Below are positions 44,034-51,666 of a stretch of DNA of 64,000 bases, piece by piece. This DNA is from Oscillospiraceae bacterium (GTDB lineage Bacteria; Bacillota; Clostridia; Oscillospirales; JAAYXM01): the NCBI GenBank assembly GCA_015068085.1, contig SVLF01000006.1, positions 1-64,000 on the forward strand, in the 5' to 3' direction. The notes beneath the pieces are model-generated. The model had not been told where the DNA came from and searched no databases. It saw nothing but the letters and a program-made list of their open reading frames with translations. The first letter of the stretch is position 1. Every line of letters starts with the position of its first letter. The position numbers and the translations under genes were made by a program.

Positions 44034-44050
44034 ATTTATCCCTCTGTTTT

Positions 44051-44068
44051 GGTGTCATATATGGTGTC
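44051..44068 (-). promoter_or_regulatory. Candidate HicB operator
   Basis: GGTGTC-ATATAT-GGTGTC, a tandem 6-base direct repeat spaced by 6, placed just downstream of the hicA -10 box. Binding by HicB is inferred from position. Confidence 0.45.
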
Positions 44069-44075
44069 TGTATTT

Positions 44076-44104
44076 ATTATATGCTTAAAAGTCACCTTTG
44101 TCAA
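44076..44104 (-). promoter_or_regulatory. Promoter of hicAB
   Basis: TTGACA and TATAAT with a 17-base spacer on the minus strand, 43 bases before the hicA start. Confidence 0.8.
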
Positions 44105-44131
44105 GAAAAATCAACCTTTTCCTTTGCATCA

Positions 44132-44155
44132 CCAATGTAAAATATTGCACGTTTT
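44132..44155. repeat. 24-bp direct repeat, copy 2
   Basis: Identical to 43325-43348. It ends 15 bases upstream of the araC promoter -35 box, a typical activator-site position. Confidence 0.85.
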
Positions 44156-44170
44156 TTTCGGGATTTGTGC

Positions 44171-44199
44171 TTGATAAGACACTCTTTTTATGATAAAAT
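44171..44199 (+). promoter_or_regulatory. Promoter of the AraC-family regulator gene
   Basis: TTGATA and TAAAAT with a 17-base spacer, 40 bases before the chosen ATG. Confidence 0.6.
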
Positions 44200-44239
44200 A
44201 AAGTAAACTCGGTAAATTATCGGCAAGGAGGTGTCAGTT

Positions 44240-45268
44240 ATGTCAGAAAAAGTGATTATTCCCCGGCTTCATAACGGAACTCACCCATCGTTAAAGAGTA
44301 CGGCATTTTCTCTTCGCATACAACCATTTCAGGTTCGCGTTAATGAGTTTTCGCGCGTCGGCGAATCTCACTGGCATGACTATACCCAGCTTTGGTACAC
44401 CGTTTCCGGCTCGTATGATCAGATGATAAACGGCGAGCGGGTACGTATGACTCCCGGCAGCCTTGCGCTCATTTTTCCGTTTACCACACATTCCATAGAC
44501 ACTTCCGCAACCACACCCGAGGAAACCCGCATTATCTGTATTTCCATATATGAAGACCTTTTCAGCAAAAACATTATGCCGTTCCGCCCGCTTTCTTACG
44601 TATCTTCCGTTTTTGACAAGCTCCTTCTCACGCCGCTTATTAATCTTTCCGGCAAGGAAAAAGAGCGTATGGACGAGCTTTTTGAGAACTGCAACGCAGA
44701 ATATGCGCGGCATAATGATATGCAGGAAAGGAAAATCTTCAATATCATTTCCAACATTTTTGAGCTTCTTGCAATCAACAGCAGATCAAAAATATCCGAT
44801 GCAAAGCTTTTGCGTGCCGTTGATCAGTCTATTGTCATATCCGAGGCAGCCCGGTTTATCGGAGAAAATGCAAAAGAGGCCATCCCGCTTGATGAAATCG
44901 CAAAGCTTACCTTTATGTCCAAGCGCTCATTTAATGACAAGTTTAAAAGCTGCACAGGACAAACCTTTTATGATTTCTATATGCGTTCGCGAATGGTACA
45001 CGTTATAAAGCTTCTTAGGTTTTCAAATAAATCTCTTTCCGAGATTGCAGACGAATGCGGCTTTTATGACAGCGTTCACTTAAGCCACACTATAAAAAAT
45101 ATGTATGGCTTGTCCCCCGCAGAGCTTCGTGAACAAATGCTTTTGCGAAGCCTGAACTACGGAGAGCTGCTTCACGCAAAGCGTATGGAACGTATAGCGT
45201 GGATGAATATAAGCGATGAAAAGATCGACCTTTTCTATCGCGGTTCAATAGGCGAAAAGGTATTTTAA
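44240..45268 (+). CDS. AraC-family transcriptional regulator
   Basis: A 342-residue regulator. The N-terminal cupin-like sensor has SHWHDYTQLWYTVSGSYDQMINGERVRMTPG (about residues 40-70), a small-molecule (often sugar) binding fold. The C-terminal AraC DNA-binding domain has two helix-turn-helix motifs, about 205-300 (LDEIAKLTFMSKRSFNDKFKSCTG and LSEIADECGFYDSVHLSHTIKN). The ATG at 44240 follows AAGGAGG; the track's GTG is 9 bases upstream. It is divergent from hicA and the secreted-protein/giant-lyase genes. It is the only regulator in the glycan locus and a natural candidate to control it. Confidence 0.92.
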   Translation: MSEKVIIPRLHNGTHPSLKSTAFSLRIQPFQVRVNEFSRVGESHWHDYTQLWYTVSGSYDQMINGERVRMTPGSLALIFPFTTHSIDTSATTPEETRIICISIYEDLFSKNIMPFRPLSYVSSVFDKLLLTPLINLSGKEKERMDELFENCNAEYARHNDMQERKIFNIISNIFELLAINSRSKISDAKLLRAVDQSIVISEAARFIGENAKEAIPLDEIAKLTFMSKRSFNDKFKSCTGQTFYDFYMRSRMVHVIKLLRFSNKSLSEIADECGFYDSVHLSHTIKNMYGLSPAELREQMLLRSLNYGELLHAKRMERIAWMNISDEKIDLFYRGSIGEKVF

Positions 45269-45292
45269 AGCGCAGATTTCGATATGACGCTA

Positions 45293-45348
45293 AAATCCCT
45301 CCACCGCCATTCGGCGGTTCCCCTCCCTTTAGGCAAGGGAGGCTTTTT
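45293..45348. repeat. Palindromic repeat R1, copy b
   Basis: AATCCCTCCACCGCC-ATTC-GGCGG followed by CCTCCCTTTAGGCAAGGGAGG and a T tract, between araC and the isomerase-like gene on the plus strand. In this orientation the second hairpin plus TTTTT could terminate araC transcription. Confidence 0.85.
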
Positions 45349-45363
45349 ATGCGCTTTTTTACA

Positions 45364-45392
45364 TTGCAAATCACGAACATATATGTTACAAT
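45364..45392 (+). promoter_or_regulatory. Promoter of the isomerase-like gene
   Basis: TTGCAA and TACAAT with a 17-base spacer, just after R1b and 29 bases before the ATG. Confidence 0.6.
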
Positions 45393-45421
45393 ACCTTCGT
45401 ATACTTTTGGAGGTATTTTTT

Positions 45422-46231
45422 ATGCGCAAAATCGGAATAAGATATTACGATACAAACCTGACTGAAGAGAGCTTCCGCGCGATGCGCGACGGAGGGATGA
45501 CTGCCGTTGAACTGTGCCTTGTGAAAGAGCCGGACAGTCTTGATTTTAAAAAGGTACGCACTCTTGCGGATACATATGAAATTGACATCTGGACCACGCA
45601 TCTGCCGTTCCAGCGCCAGTGGAGCGTGATACAGCCAACTAAGGAGGAACGCGACTGGGCGTTTGATTTCCAGCTCAAGATGATTGAGCGCGCAACGGAT
45701 ATCGGATGCACGCGCTTCGTTTCTCACCCGAGCTTTATAATAAAGGAAGAGTGGAACCGCGAGGAATGCCTTAACCAAACTAAAGACGCACATTTCCGTC
45801 TTGCCGAATTTGCGGCAGCGCGCGGTGCGGAAATTGCAGTTGAAAATATGATCCCCGTATGCCTCGGAAGAACGGCAGATGAGCTTATGGATATAGTCAG
45901 CGTGAATGACAAGCTCCGCATCTGCTTTGATACAAACCATCTGCTTCTCGGTACTCATGATGACTTTCTCGACAAGGTACGCGATAAGCTTATCACCGTA
46001 CATATCAATGATTATGATTTCGTTAACGAGCGCCATTGGCTTGCAGGTGAGGGCAAGATTGATTGGGTGGCTCTTTATAAGAAGTTCTGTGAAGTGGGAT
46101 ACGAGGGGGCATGGATATACGAGCTTTCCCCCGGCAGTATAAACGACTTCAGAAGCCGTCCGCTCACCGTCCGTGATTTTTACAACAACGCCATGGAAAT
46201 CTTCTCCGGAAAACAACCGGCAATAGTGTAA
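45422..46231 (+). CDS. Sugar phosphate isomerase/epimerase family protein (xylose-isomerase-like TIM barrel)
   Basis: A 269-residue member of the AP endonuclease 2/xylose-isomerase-like barrel family. The ATG follows GGAGG; the track start at 45284 lies inside repeat R1b. Metal-site residues are recognisable in RFVSHPSF, EIAVENMIP, RICFDTNHLLLG, ITVHINDYD and WIYELSPG. Members isomerise or epimerise sugars and sugar phosphates; the substrate cannot be read from sequence. The context with AraC, lyase and solute-binding proteins fits glycan catabolism. Confidence 0.87.
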   Translation: MRKIGIRYYDTNLTEESFRAMRDGGMTAVELCLVKEPDSLDFKKVRTLADTYEIDIWTTHLPFQRQWSVIQPTKEERDWAFDFQLKMIERATDIGCTRFVSHPSFIIKEEWNREECLNQTKDAHFRLAEFAAARGAEIAVENMIPVCLGRTADELMDIVSVNDKLRICFDTNHLLLGTHDDFLDKVRDKLITVHINDYDFVNERHWLAGEGKIDWVALYKKFCEVGYEGAWIYELSPGSINDFRSRPLTVRDFYNNAMEIFSGKQPAIV

Positions 46232-46244
46232 CAACCAACATAAA

Positions 46245-46272
46245 ACCGGCACTGCATTTTCGCAGTGCCGGT
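46245..46272. terminator. Terminator between the isomerase-like gene and SBP2
   Basis: An 11-bp stem ACCGGCACTGC/GCAGTGCCGGT followed by CATTTTT on the plus strand, between convergent genes. Confidence 0.82.
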
Positions 46273-46291
46273 CATTTTTATACCGATATTC

Positions 46292-47854
46292 TTATTTGTA
46301 GTTCTGATATGCGTTGTCGTAGATTGCAAGAATCTCGTCAATCGGCTGAGCGGCAAGCTCTTCCTGGAACTTATCCCACTCAGTAAGCGGGCGCTGACCG
46401 ATAATGAACTTTGTGAGGTTCTCCTGTACCATCGTGGTAACAGAGGTATTGAGGTCGGAAAGCTGCTGCGACTCTGCAGATGAAAGCTGCATATAGCTTG
46501 TCGGGTCAAGCTCCGGATATGTGTACTCGAGCAGGAAGTCTGTTGTAGCTGCCTGTTCCTCGGAGATTGAAGCGTCGATGGATTCCGGATCTACACGGAG
46601 ATAAGCACCGATTGTCTGGAAGCCATAGAGAAGCTTTGCATTGTCGCCCTCGTTCGGGAGGATGTACTGCTTCTTACCGTCAACAACCTCGTATGTCTCG
46701 CCTTCCTTACCCCAGCTGATAAGCTCACAGCCCTCGTCGGAGTAGAACCAGTTGAGATAACGCATTGCGTTTGCGATAGATGCTGCATCACCTGTGTTCG
46801 GAACACCAAAGCCCATCGGGTCGTTATTGTACTTGTTGAGCATATTGACACCGATACCGTTTGTGGACTTCGGTGGCATCATTGCTGCAATTGTGTATTC
46901 CGGCTTCTGAGCACGTGCGATGTTATTGAAGAAGTCGATACGTACCTGATACTCCGGCATAATGAAACCGCGGTCGGTAGTTACAAGCTCCTGCCATGAA
47001 GATGTGTTGATTGTGATAAAGTCTGCCGGGATGAGCTTCTCATTTACCATCTTGTTAAGGAAGGTAACGATTTCAAGCATAACTTCGCTCTCGGTAACGC
47101 CATAGCACCACTTTTCGTTTTCGAAATCATAGTATGCACCGGTGTGGAAGTTCGGCTTGAAAGACGAACCGATAACGCTGATGTTGTTAAGCCCCGATCT
47201 CATGCAGAACGGGAAAGAATCCGGATAGAGCTCTTTAAGCTTCTTTGAAACGGTGTAAAGCTCGTCGATTGTCTCGGGAGTCTTAAGCCCGTGCTTATCA
47301 AAGATATCCTTACGGTAGAGCCAGCCGCGGAGATTTGTTGCGCGCTCCATACCGTAGATGGGAGCAAAGTAAACCTTGCCGTCTGCTGCGCGGCGGGTGT
47401 CGCGCATCCACTGTTCATCCTCCGGAAGAGAATCCCAGAACTTGTTGTAGTCCGGAAGGAATTCTTCGTAATCATCAAGCGGAAGGAATGCACCCTGTTC
47501 ACAGTAGTCTGCAAACGTTCCGGGCTTGCCCTGGAAGCCGAATACGTCCGGAAGAGAATCCGGAGCCGCCATTGTGAGCGAGAACTTTGTGCCAAAGTCT
47601 GAAGACGGAACAGCGTTTACGTTGATTGTTCCGCCGATAGACTCTTCGATGTACTCCCATACTTTCCAAGTTTCGTCATACGGCCAGGAAGCATGGCTTG
47701 CGATGGTGACGTCAAGAACTGCGTCATCCGGGATTTGCTTACCCTCGGGGATGTCATACGAGACTTCGCCGCCGGCACCGCCGTTTCCGCCGCCGCATGC
47801 GCAGAGAGCGAAAACCATTACGAGCGCGAGGATAAGTGCTGTGATTTTTTTCAT
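46292..47854 (-). CDS. Extracellular solute-binding lipoprotein SBP2
   Basis: A 520-residue lipoprotein with lipobox FALCAC, a Gly-rich tether, then a family-1 solute-binding fold (SHASWPYDETWKVWEYI, LYRKDIFDKHGLKTPET, DRGFIMPEYQVRIDFFNN). It is very similar to SBP1 throughout, including TVSKKLKELYPDS and EEQAATTDF, so the pair arose by recent duplication. It has its own consensus promoter and GGAGG. No permease genes are adjacent. It may feed a shared importer elsewhere. Confidence 0.9.
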   Translation of the reverse strand: MKKITALILALVMVFALCACGGGNGGAGGEVSYDIPEGKQIPDDAVLDVTIASHASWPYDETWKVWEYIEESIGGTINVNAVPSSDFGTKFSLTMAAPDSLPDVFGFQGKPGTFADYCEQGAFLPLDDYEEFLPDYNKFWDSLPEDEQWMRDTRRAADGKVYFAPIYGMERATNLRGWLYRKDIFDKHGLKTPETIDELYTVSKKLKELYPDSFPFCMRSGLNNISVIGSSFKPNFHTGAYYDFENEKWCYGVTESEVMLEIVTFLNKMVNEKLIPADFITINTSSWQELVTTDRGFIMPEYQVRIDFFNNIARAQKPEYTIAAMMPPKSTNGIGVNMLNKYNNDPMGFGVPNTGDAASIANAMRYLNWFYSDEGCELISWGKEGETYEVVDGKKQYILPNEGDNAKLLYGFQTIGAYLRVDPESIDASISEEQAATTDFLLEYTYPELDPTSYMQLSSAESQQLSDLNTSVTTMVQENLTKFIIGQRPLTEWDKFQEELAAQPIDEILAIYDNAYQNYK

Positions 47855-47905
47855 GTGTGTTTCCTCCTTATTTTTCGCGGGTTACCGCGTTTTTTAACGT
47901 ATATA

Positions 47906-47934
47906 ATTATACCCGAACGTTGCGCCGTTGTCAA
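47906..47934 (-). promoter_or_regulatory. Promoter of SBP2
   Basis: Perfect consensus TTGACA and TATAAT with a 17-base spacer on the minus strand, 52 bases upstream of the ATG. Confidence 0.8.
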
Positions 47935-48007
47935 CGAAAATATGAAAATTCTGTAATATAATTTCAATATTACGAAATTTTTGAAAGCACCTTATTTTGT
48001 TATTTAG

Positions 48008-48036
48008 TTGCCAAATTTATCAAAATATGCTAAAAT
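48008..48036 (+). promoter_or_regulatory. Promoter of ylmH
   Basis: TTGCCA and TAAAAT with a 17-base spacer, 36 bases before the ATG. Confidence 0.55.
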
Positions 48037-48072
48037 AGGAACACAAATATCTTACGGGAGTTTTAATTATCC

Positions 48073-48822
48073 ATGGAACAGGAATTACAAAAAAGATTAT
48101 GCGATTTAGCAGATAATACAGCCCGGACGAACCGGCAAAGCTCCACCGCATTCCTCACCCCGGCTGAAAGCGCCGAAGCAATGAAATTCTGCCGCACACG
48201 CCGCGATGTGACTTATCTTTTTTCAGGTGGCTTTGACGGCGCAGAAAGAATGCGGCTGTTCTTTCTGCCCGACTATATCTCCGCAGAGGATTTTCCGCTT
48301 TGTGAAAACATAACGGCAATTCACGCAAAATGTCCGTTCGGGAACCCGTCACACCGCGACTGGCTCGGCTCGCTTATGGGACTCGGCATCAAGCGCGAGA
48401 CCGTCGGAGATATCTTAGTTCTCGGCGACGAAGGATATATTCTCTGCACACCGCAGGTCGCCGGTTTTATATGCGACAATCTTACAAAGATCGGCAGATT
48501 CGGCGTAAAATGCCAAACAGTCCCGCTCTCCGACATCCGCGTTCCCGAGCCGGTCTTCGATGTTGTTTCGGGAACGGTGGCATCGCTTCGCGCCGATACC
48601 GTTCTTTCCCTTGCATTCGGAATATCGCGGACAAAAGCGGCAGAGCTTATCCGTGACGGAAAATTCTCACTTGACCACATTGAAGAGACAAGCCCCTCCT
48701 GCGAAATATGCGAGGGCGCCCTTCTCTCCCTTCGCGGCTACGGCAGAGCACGCCTTTCCGGTATCGGCGGCATGAGCAAAAAAGGGCGTCAATTTATTGA
48801 AATCCACGTGTTTTCGTCTTAA
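48073..48822 (+). CDS. ylmH: YlmH-family S4-domain RNA-binding protein
   Basis: A 249-residue RNA-binding protein. The N-terminal region carries the family signature GSLMGLGIKRETVGDILV (about residue 100). The C-terminal S4 domain (about 170-245) is recognisable in SLRADTVLSLAFGISRTKAAELIRDGKFSL, and the tail is basic. YlmH-family proteins are linked to division-gene clusters and to rescue of stalled ribosomes. The gene usually lies between ylmG and divIVA. Here it is a single gene with its own promoter and terminator, 43 kb from that cluster. Confidence 0.88.
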   Translation: MEQELQKRLCDLADNTARTNRQSSTAFLTPAESAEAMKFCRTRRDVTYLFSGGFDGAERMRLFFLPDYISAEDFPLCENITAIHAKCPFGNPSHRDWLGSLMGLGIKRETVGDILVLGDEGYILCTPQVAGFICDNLTKIGRFGVKCQTVPLSDIRVPEPVFDVVSGTVASLRADTVLSLAFGISRTKAAELIRDGKFSLDHIEETSPSCEICEGALLSLRGYGRARLSGIGGMSKKGRQFIEIHVFSS

Positions 48823-48824
48823 AC

Positions 48825-48858
48825 AGCAAAAGACTTCCCCGCCGGGAAGTCTTTTGCT
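48825..48858. terminator. Bidirectional terminator between ylmH and the MFS gene
   Basis: A perfect 15-bp stem AGCAAAAGACTTCCC/GGGAAGTCTTTTGCT with a 4-base loop and flanking A/T, between convergent genes. Confidence 0.88.
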
Positions 48859-50068
48859 ATTTAACGGCTGCTTTTGTCTTAATCGTTGCGGCGTAAGCGC
48901 TGTTGCAGAGACCGAGGAATGCGGAGATTATGAAGAGAAGCTCTATACCGAGCGTCTGCCATATCCACCCGCCGAAAAGCGCGATGAAGATAGTTATAAC
49001 GTGGTTTATCGACACGCCTGTCGATATCGTTGCCTTTACCTCTTCTTCACTATCAGACAAGTCCCTGACGTAAACATTTGACGCCATTGACGCAAGCGAA
49101 ATTATCGCATCAAGCACGTAATTTATACAACATATTATAAACGCAATATTTGTCGGGAAAATTCTGTGCGCAAAGCCATAGAAGAAGCAGACGGCAACAA
49201 GAATGAGCGTATCTGCAACCATAACTGCCTTATATCCGATTCTGTCAATAATACGCCCGACAACCGGAGATGCGAAGAAGCACGCGATTGCAGAAACAGC
49301 GAAGAGAAGACTTATCGTTGCGGCATTTGCACCGTAGTGGAGAATGAGCACATACGGTCCGAAGGTAAGGAAGACCTGCTTGCGGGCGCCGTAAAACATT
49401 TCGAGCATATAGTATTTGGTATACTTTTTATGGAAGTAAAAGCGTCGCTTGTTTTTATCGGTTTCGCTTTTTCCGAAAATGCGGAGCGAAAACGCAACGC
49501 CCACCGCCGCAAGAACAGCCGCCACCCAGAAAAACGCCGTATACGCTCCCCTGCCCGAAAAAGCGAGAAATGCAGGGATTATCACGAGATACCCGAAAAG
49601 CGTTCCTATCTGATTAACCGAGGTCTGCGCACCCAGTGCCGCCCCGCCGCATCCCGGTGCGGCGTATTTGAGCGAAAGCGTGCTTTTCATTCCTATCTGC
49701 ATATGCTCACCGACAGAATATGTGCATATGGCAAGGATTGCAAGAACCTTAGTCGGCGGAAGAATTGCATGCATCGTCATTCCGCCGAGCATAATCACAG
49801 CGCCTGCCTTATAAATCGTTTCCGCAGACAGCATATAAAACGCCGCAAGGATGAATATAAGAAGAATTCCCGGAAGCTCTCGGAAAAATTCGGTTACACC
49901 TCTGTCCATCTCACCCATTTTAACAATTTCAGCAAGGAAGTTGTCGAGCATTCCCTTATACAGGCCGTAAGATATACCCGTAATAAGAACGGACAGCAAA
50001 AACAGCCGGAACGGAGTGTTCTCTGCAAAGACTCCCTTTATTCTCAGAACTGACAGCTTGTTTTTCAT
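48857..50068 (-). CDS. Major facilitator superfamily transporter
   Basis: A 403-residue integral membrane protein with about twelve hydrophobic segments and a cytoplasmic basic loop near residue 200 (GKSETDKNKRRFYFHKKYTKYY). The general MFS pattern is seen, e.g. SPVVGRIIDRIGYKAVMVAD (about residue 265), which is the conserved loop between helices. The substrate is not predictable. It has its own promoter overlapping the hairpin at 50111-50152. The long plus-strand ORF 49166-50053 is its shadow. Confidence 0.85.
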   Translation of the reverse strand: MKNKLSVLRIKGVFAENTPFRLFLLSVLITGISYGLYKGMLDNFLAEIVKMGEMDRGVTEFFRELPGILLIFILAAFYMLSAETIYKAGAVIMLGGMTMHAILPPTKVLAILAICTYSVGEHMQIGMKSTLSLKYAAPGCGGAALGAQTSVNQIGTLFGYLVIIPAFLAFSGRGAYTAFFWVAAVLAAVGVAFSLRIFGKSETDKNKRRFYFHKKYTKYYMLEMFYGARKQVFLTFGPYVLILHYGANAATISLLFAVSAIACFFASPVVGRIIDRIGYKAVMVADTLILVAVCFFYGFAHRIFPTNIAFIICCINYVLDAIISLASMASNVYVRDLSDSEEEVKATISTGVSINHVITIFIALFGGWIWQTLGIELLFIISAFLGLCNSAYAATIKTKAAVK

Positions 50069-50103
50069 AACTTTACCTCATAACTTTGTCTTTTTCGGAT
50101 AAT

Positions 50104-50132
50104 ATAATAGCACAAAAGCTTACACATTTCAA
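50104..50132 (-). promoter_or_regulatory. Promoter of the MFS gene
   Basis: TTGAAA and TATTAT with a 17-base spacer on the minus strand. It overlaps a 13-bp hairpin (50111-50152). Confidence 0.5.
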
Positions 50133-50152
50133 CATATGCGTAAGCTTTTGTG
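50111..50152 (-). terminator. Hairpin after DegT-type gene 1
   Basis: A 13-bp stem CACAAAAGCTTAC/GTAAGCTTTTGTG, 14 bases after the stop, with T-rich flanks. Confidence 0.65.
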
Positions 50153-50165
50153 TTGATTTTTTCTT

Positions 50166-51476
50166 TTATTTACCTGCCTGCATCTCCGAAACTGCCTCTA
50201 AAACTGCATCCGCCATAAAGATGAGCTGTTCCTCAGAAAGTCCGTAAAGTGGAAGGTGGGTAAAGCGTTTGTAGAACACTTCCTCGCACACCGGGCATGT
50301 TGCCGCAATGCTGTCGCGGTCGTATCCGTGCTCACGGATAACATCAAAGCGATAAAGCGGACCGAAATGCGGAATGTTTGTAACGCCCTTTTCGGTGAGC
50401 TTTTCCTTCAATGTCTGAATATCTCCGCCTGCCTTTGCGGGATCTATCTGGAGAAGATACATATGGAAGGACGGCTGAATGTCCTTTTCATTGACCTTTT
50501 GCGGGATAATTGCGTCATTCTCCGCAAAGCGACGTGTGAGATACTCTGCCGCCGCTCTTCTCTCTGCAATGATTTTCTCATTACGCGCAACCTGAAGCTG
50601 AAGCCCAAGCCCCTGGATTTCGGTTGTTGAGCTGTTGCCGGCAACGGATGTGCCGTACTTGCCCTTAATGGACGTAATGTCGTAAAGCCAGTTATCAATT
50701 TTGCGGGAGAAATCAAGACCGAGGAAGCGCGCACGCTTCATATCCTCGCGGAAGCTCTCTATATTTGTGGTAAGAATGCCTCCCTCGCCAAAGGAAGTGA
50801 TGTTCTTTACCTCGTGCATGGAAAATCCTGCGAAATCACCGATTGTGCCGACCTTTCTGCCCTTATACACCGCGCCGAAGCCGTGTGCGGCATCTTCAAG
50901 GACGAGAATGTCATGCTTTCTTGCAATTTCCATAAGCGGATCCATGTCTACCGGATAGCCGCCGATATGTACGGGAACAATCATCTTTGTCTTATCGGTA
51001 ATCTTGCGCTCAACGTCCTTCGGGTCCATATTGATGGTCTCAGGGTCAACGTCTGCAAAAACAAGCTTCGCACCGACAGAGAGCGGATATGCCATTGTAG
51101 CGACAAAGGTGATAGCCGGAACGATAACCTCATCTCCCGGGCCTATGCCTGCATATTTATATGCAATTTCAAAACCGGCGGTGCAGTTTGCAACAAAAGC
51201 GCATCCGCGTGTTCCGAGGTATTCATCCACCATATCCTCTGCCTTTTCAACCTGAGAGCCGAGAGAAAGCTTTCCCGGAGGCGTGGAAAGCTCCGAGAGC
51301 TTATAAACCTCTTTCTTTATGTTGTCAAAAATTGCGTCGTATTCCGCGCCTTCACCCTGCATAAGAAACTTTACAACGGCAAGAAGATCGTCTGCGTTGT
51401 AGTTTTCACCGACAGCCGCCCAGGGAACGCGGGTTTCTCCGGTGTTGTATCTGAAATCTGTAGCCTTTTTTGCCAT
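50166..51476 (-). CDS. DegT/DnrJ/EryC1/StrS-family PLP-dependent aminotransferase 1
   Basis: A 436-residue fold-type I PLP enzyme. Family features: GTRGCAFVANCTAGFEIAYKYAGIGPGDEVIVPAITFVATMAYP, the PLP-binding Asp in LEDAAHGFGAVY, and the Schiff-base Lys in SMHEVKNITSFGEGG (about residue 225). Relatives transaminate keto-sugars (for surface glycans) or related compounds. No nucleotide-sugar gene is adjacent, so the substrate is unknown. It lies next to a second family member (51667-52917), but each has its own promoter. Confidence 0.9.
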   Translation of the reverse strand: MAKKATDFRYNTGETRVPWAAVGENYNADDLLAVVKFLMQGEGAEYDAIFDNIKKEVYKLSELSTPPGKLSLGSQVEKAEDMVDEYLGTRGCAFVANCTAGFEIAYKYAGIGPGDEVIVPAITFVATMAYPLSVGAKLVFADVDPETINMDPKDVERKITDKTKMIVPVHIGGYPVDMDPLMEIARKHDILVLEDAAHGFGAVYKGRKVGTIGDFAGFSMHEVKNITSFGEGGILTTNIESFREDMKRARFLGLDFSRKIDNWLYDITSIKGKYGTSVAGNSSTTEIQGLGLQLQVARNEKIIAERRAAAEYLTRRFAENDAIIPQKVNEKDIQPSFHMYLLQIDPAKAGGDIQTLKEKLTEKGVTNIPHFGPLYRFDVIREHGYDRDSIAATCPVCEEVFYKRFTHLPLYGLSEEQLIFMADAVLEAVSEMQAGK

Positions 51477-51510
51477 TTTTAATTTACTCCTTCCCCAATG
51501 TTATAAGTAT

Positions 51511-51539
51511 ATTGTAATGCACAGAATATGTTTTGTCAA
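51511..51539 (-). promoter_or_regulatory. Promoter of DegT-type gene 1
   Basis: TTGACA and TACAAT with a 17-base spacer, 34 bases before the ATG. Confidence 0.72.
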
Positions 51540-51579
51540 CGATTATTTCACCGAATGAATAAATTAAAAATAACAGAAA

Positions 51580-51630
51580 ACTCTCCGGAGGCAGGCTTTG
51601 ACAATCCGCCAAAACCTGTCCCGGAGAACT
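51580..51630 (-). terminator. Terminator of DegT-type gene 2
   Basis: A long imperfect stem (CTCTCCGGAGGCAGG/CCTGTCCCGGAGAA) followed on the minus strand by a T-rich tract (TTTTCTGTTATTTTT). Confidence 0.78.
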
Positions 51631-51666
51631 TTATATTCTATATATCTTACAAAAATACAGTTTAGC

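Noticed and set aside
43325-44155. CRISPR or IS element explanation for the 24-bp repeats
   Set aside because: Only two copies about 800 bases apart, with a toxin-antitoxin pair between them and no transposase; not an array.
45386-46252. 288-aa minus-strand ORF
   Set aside because: Shadow of the isomerase-like gene, which has the ribosome site, promoter and barrel motifs.
49166-50053. 295-aa plus-strand ORF
   Set aside because: Antisense to the MFS transporter; Arg/Cys/His-rich composition typical of a shadow frame.
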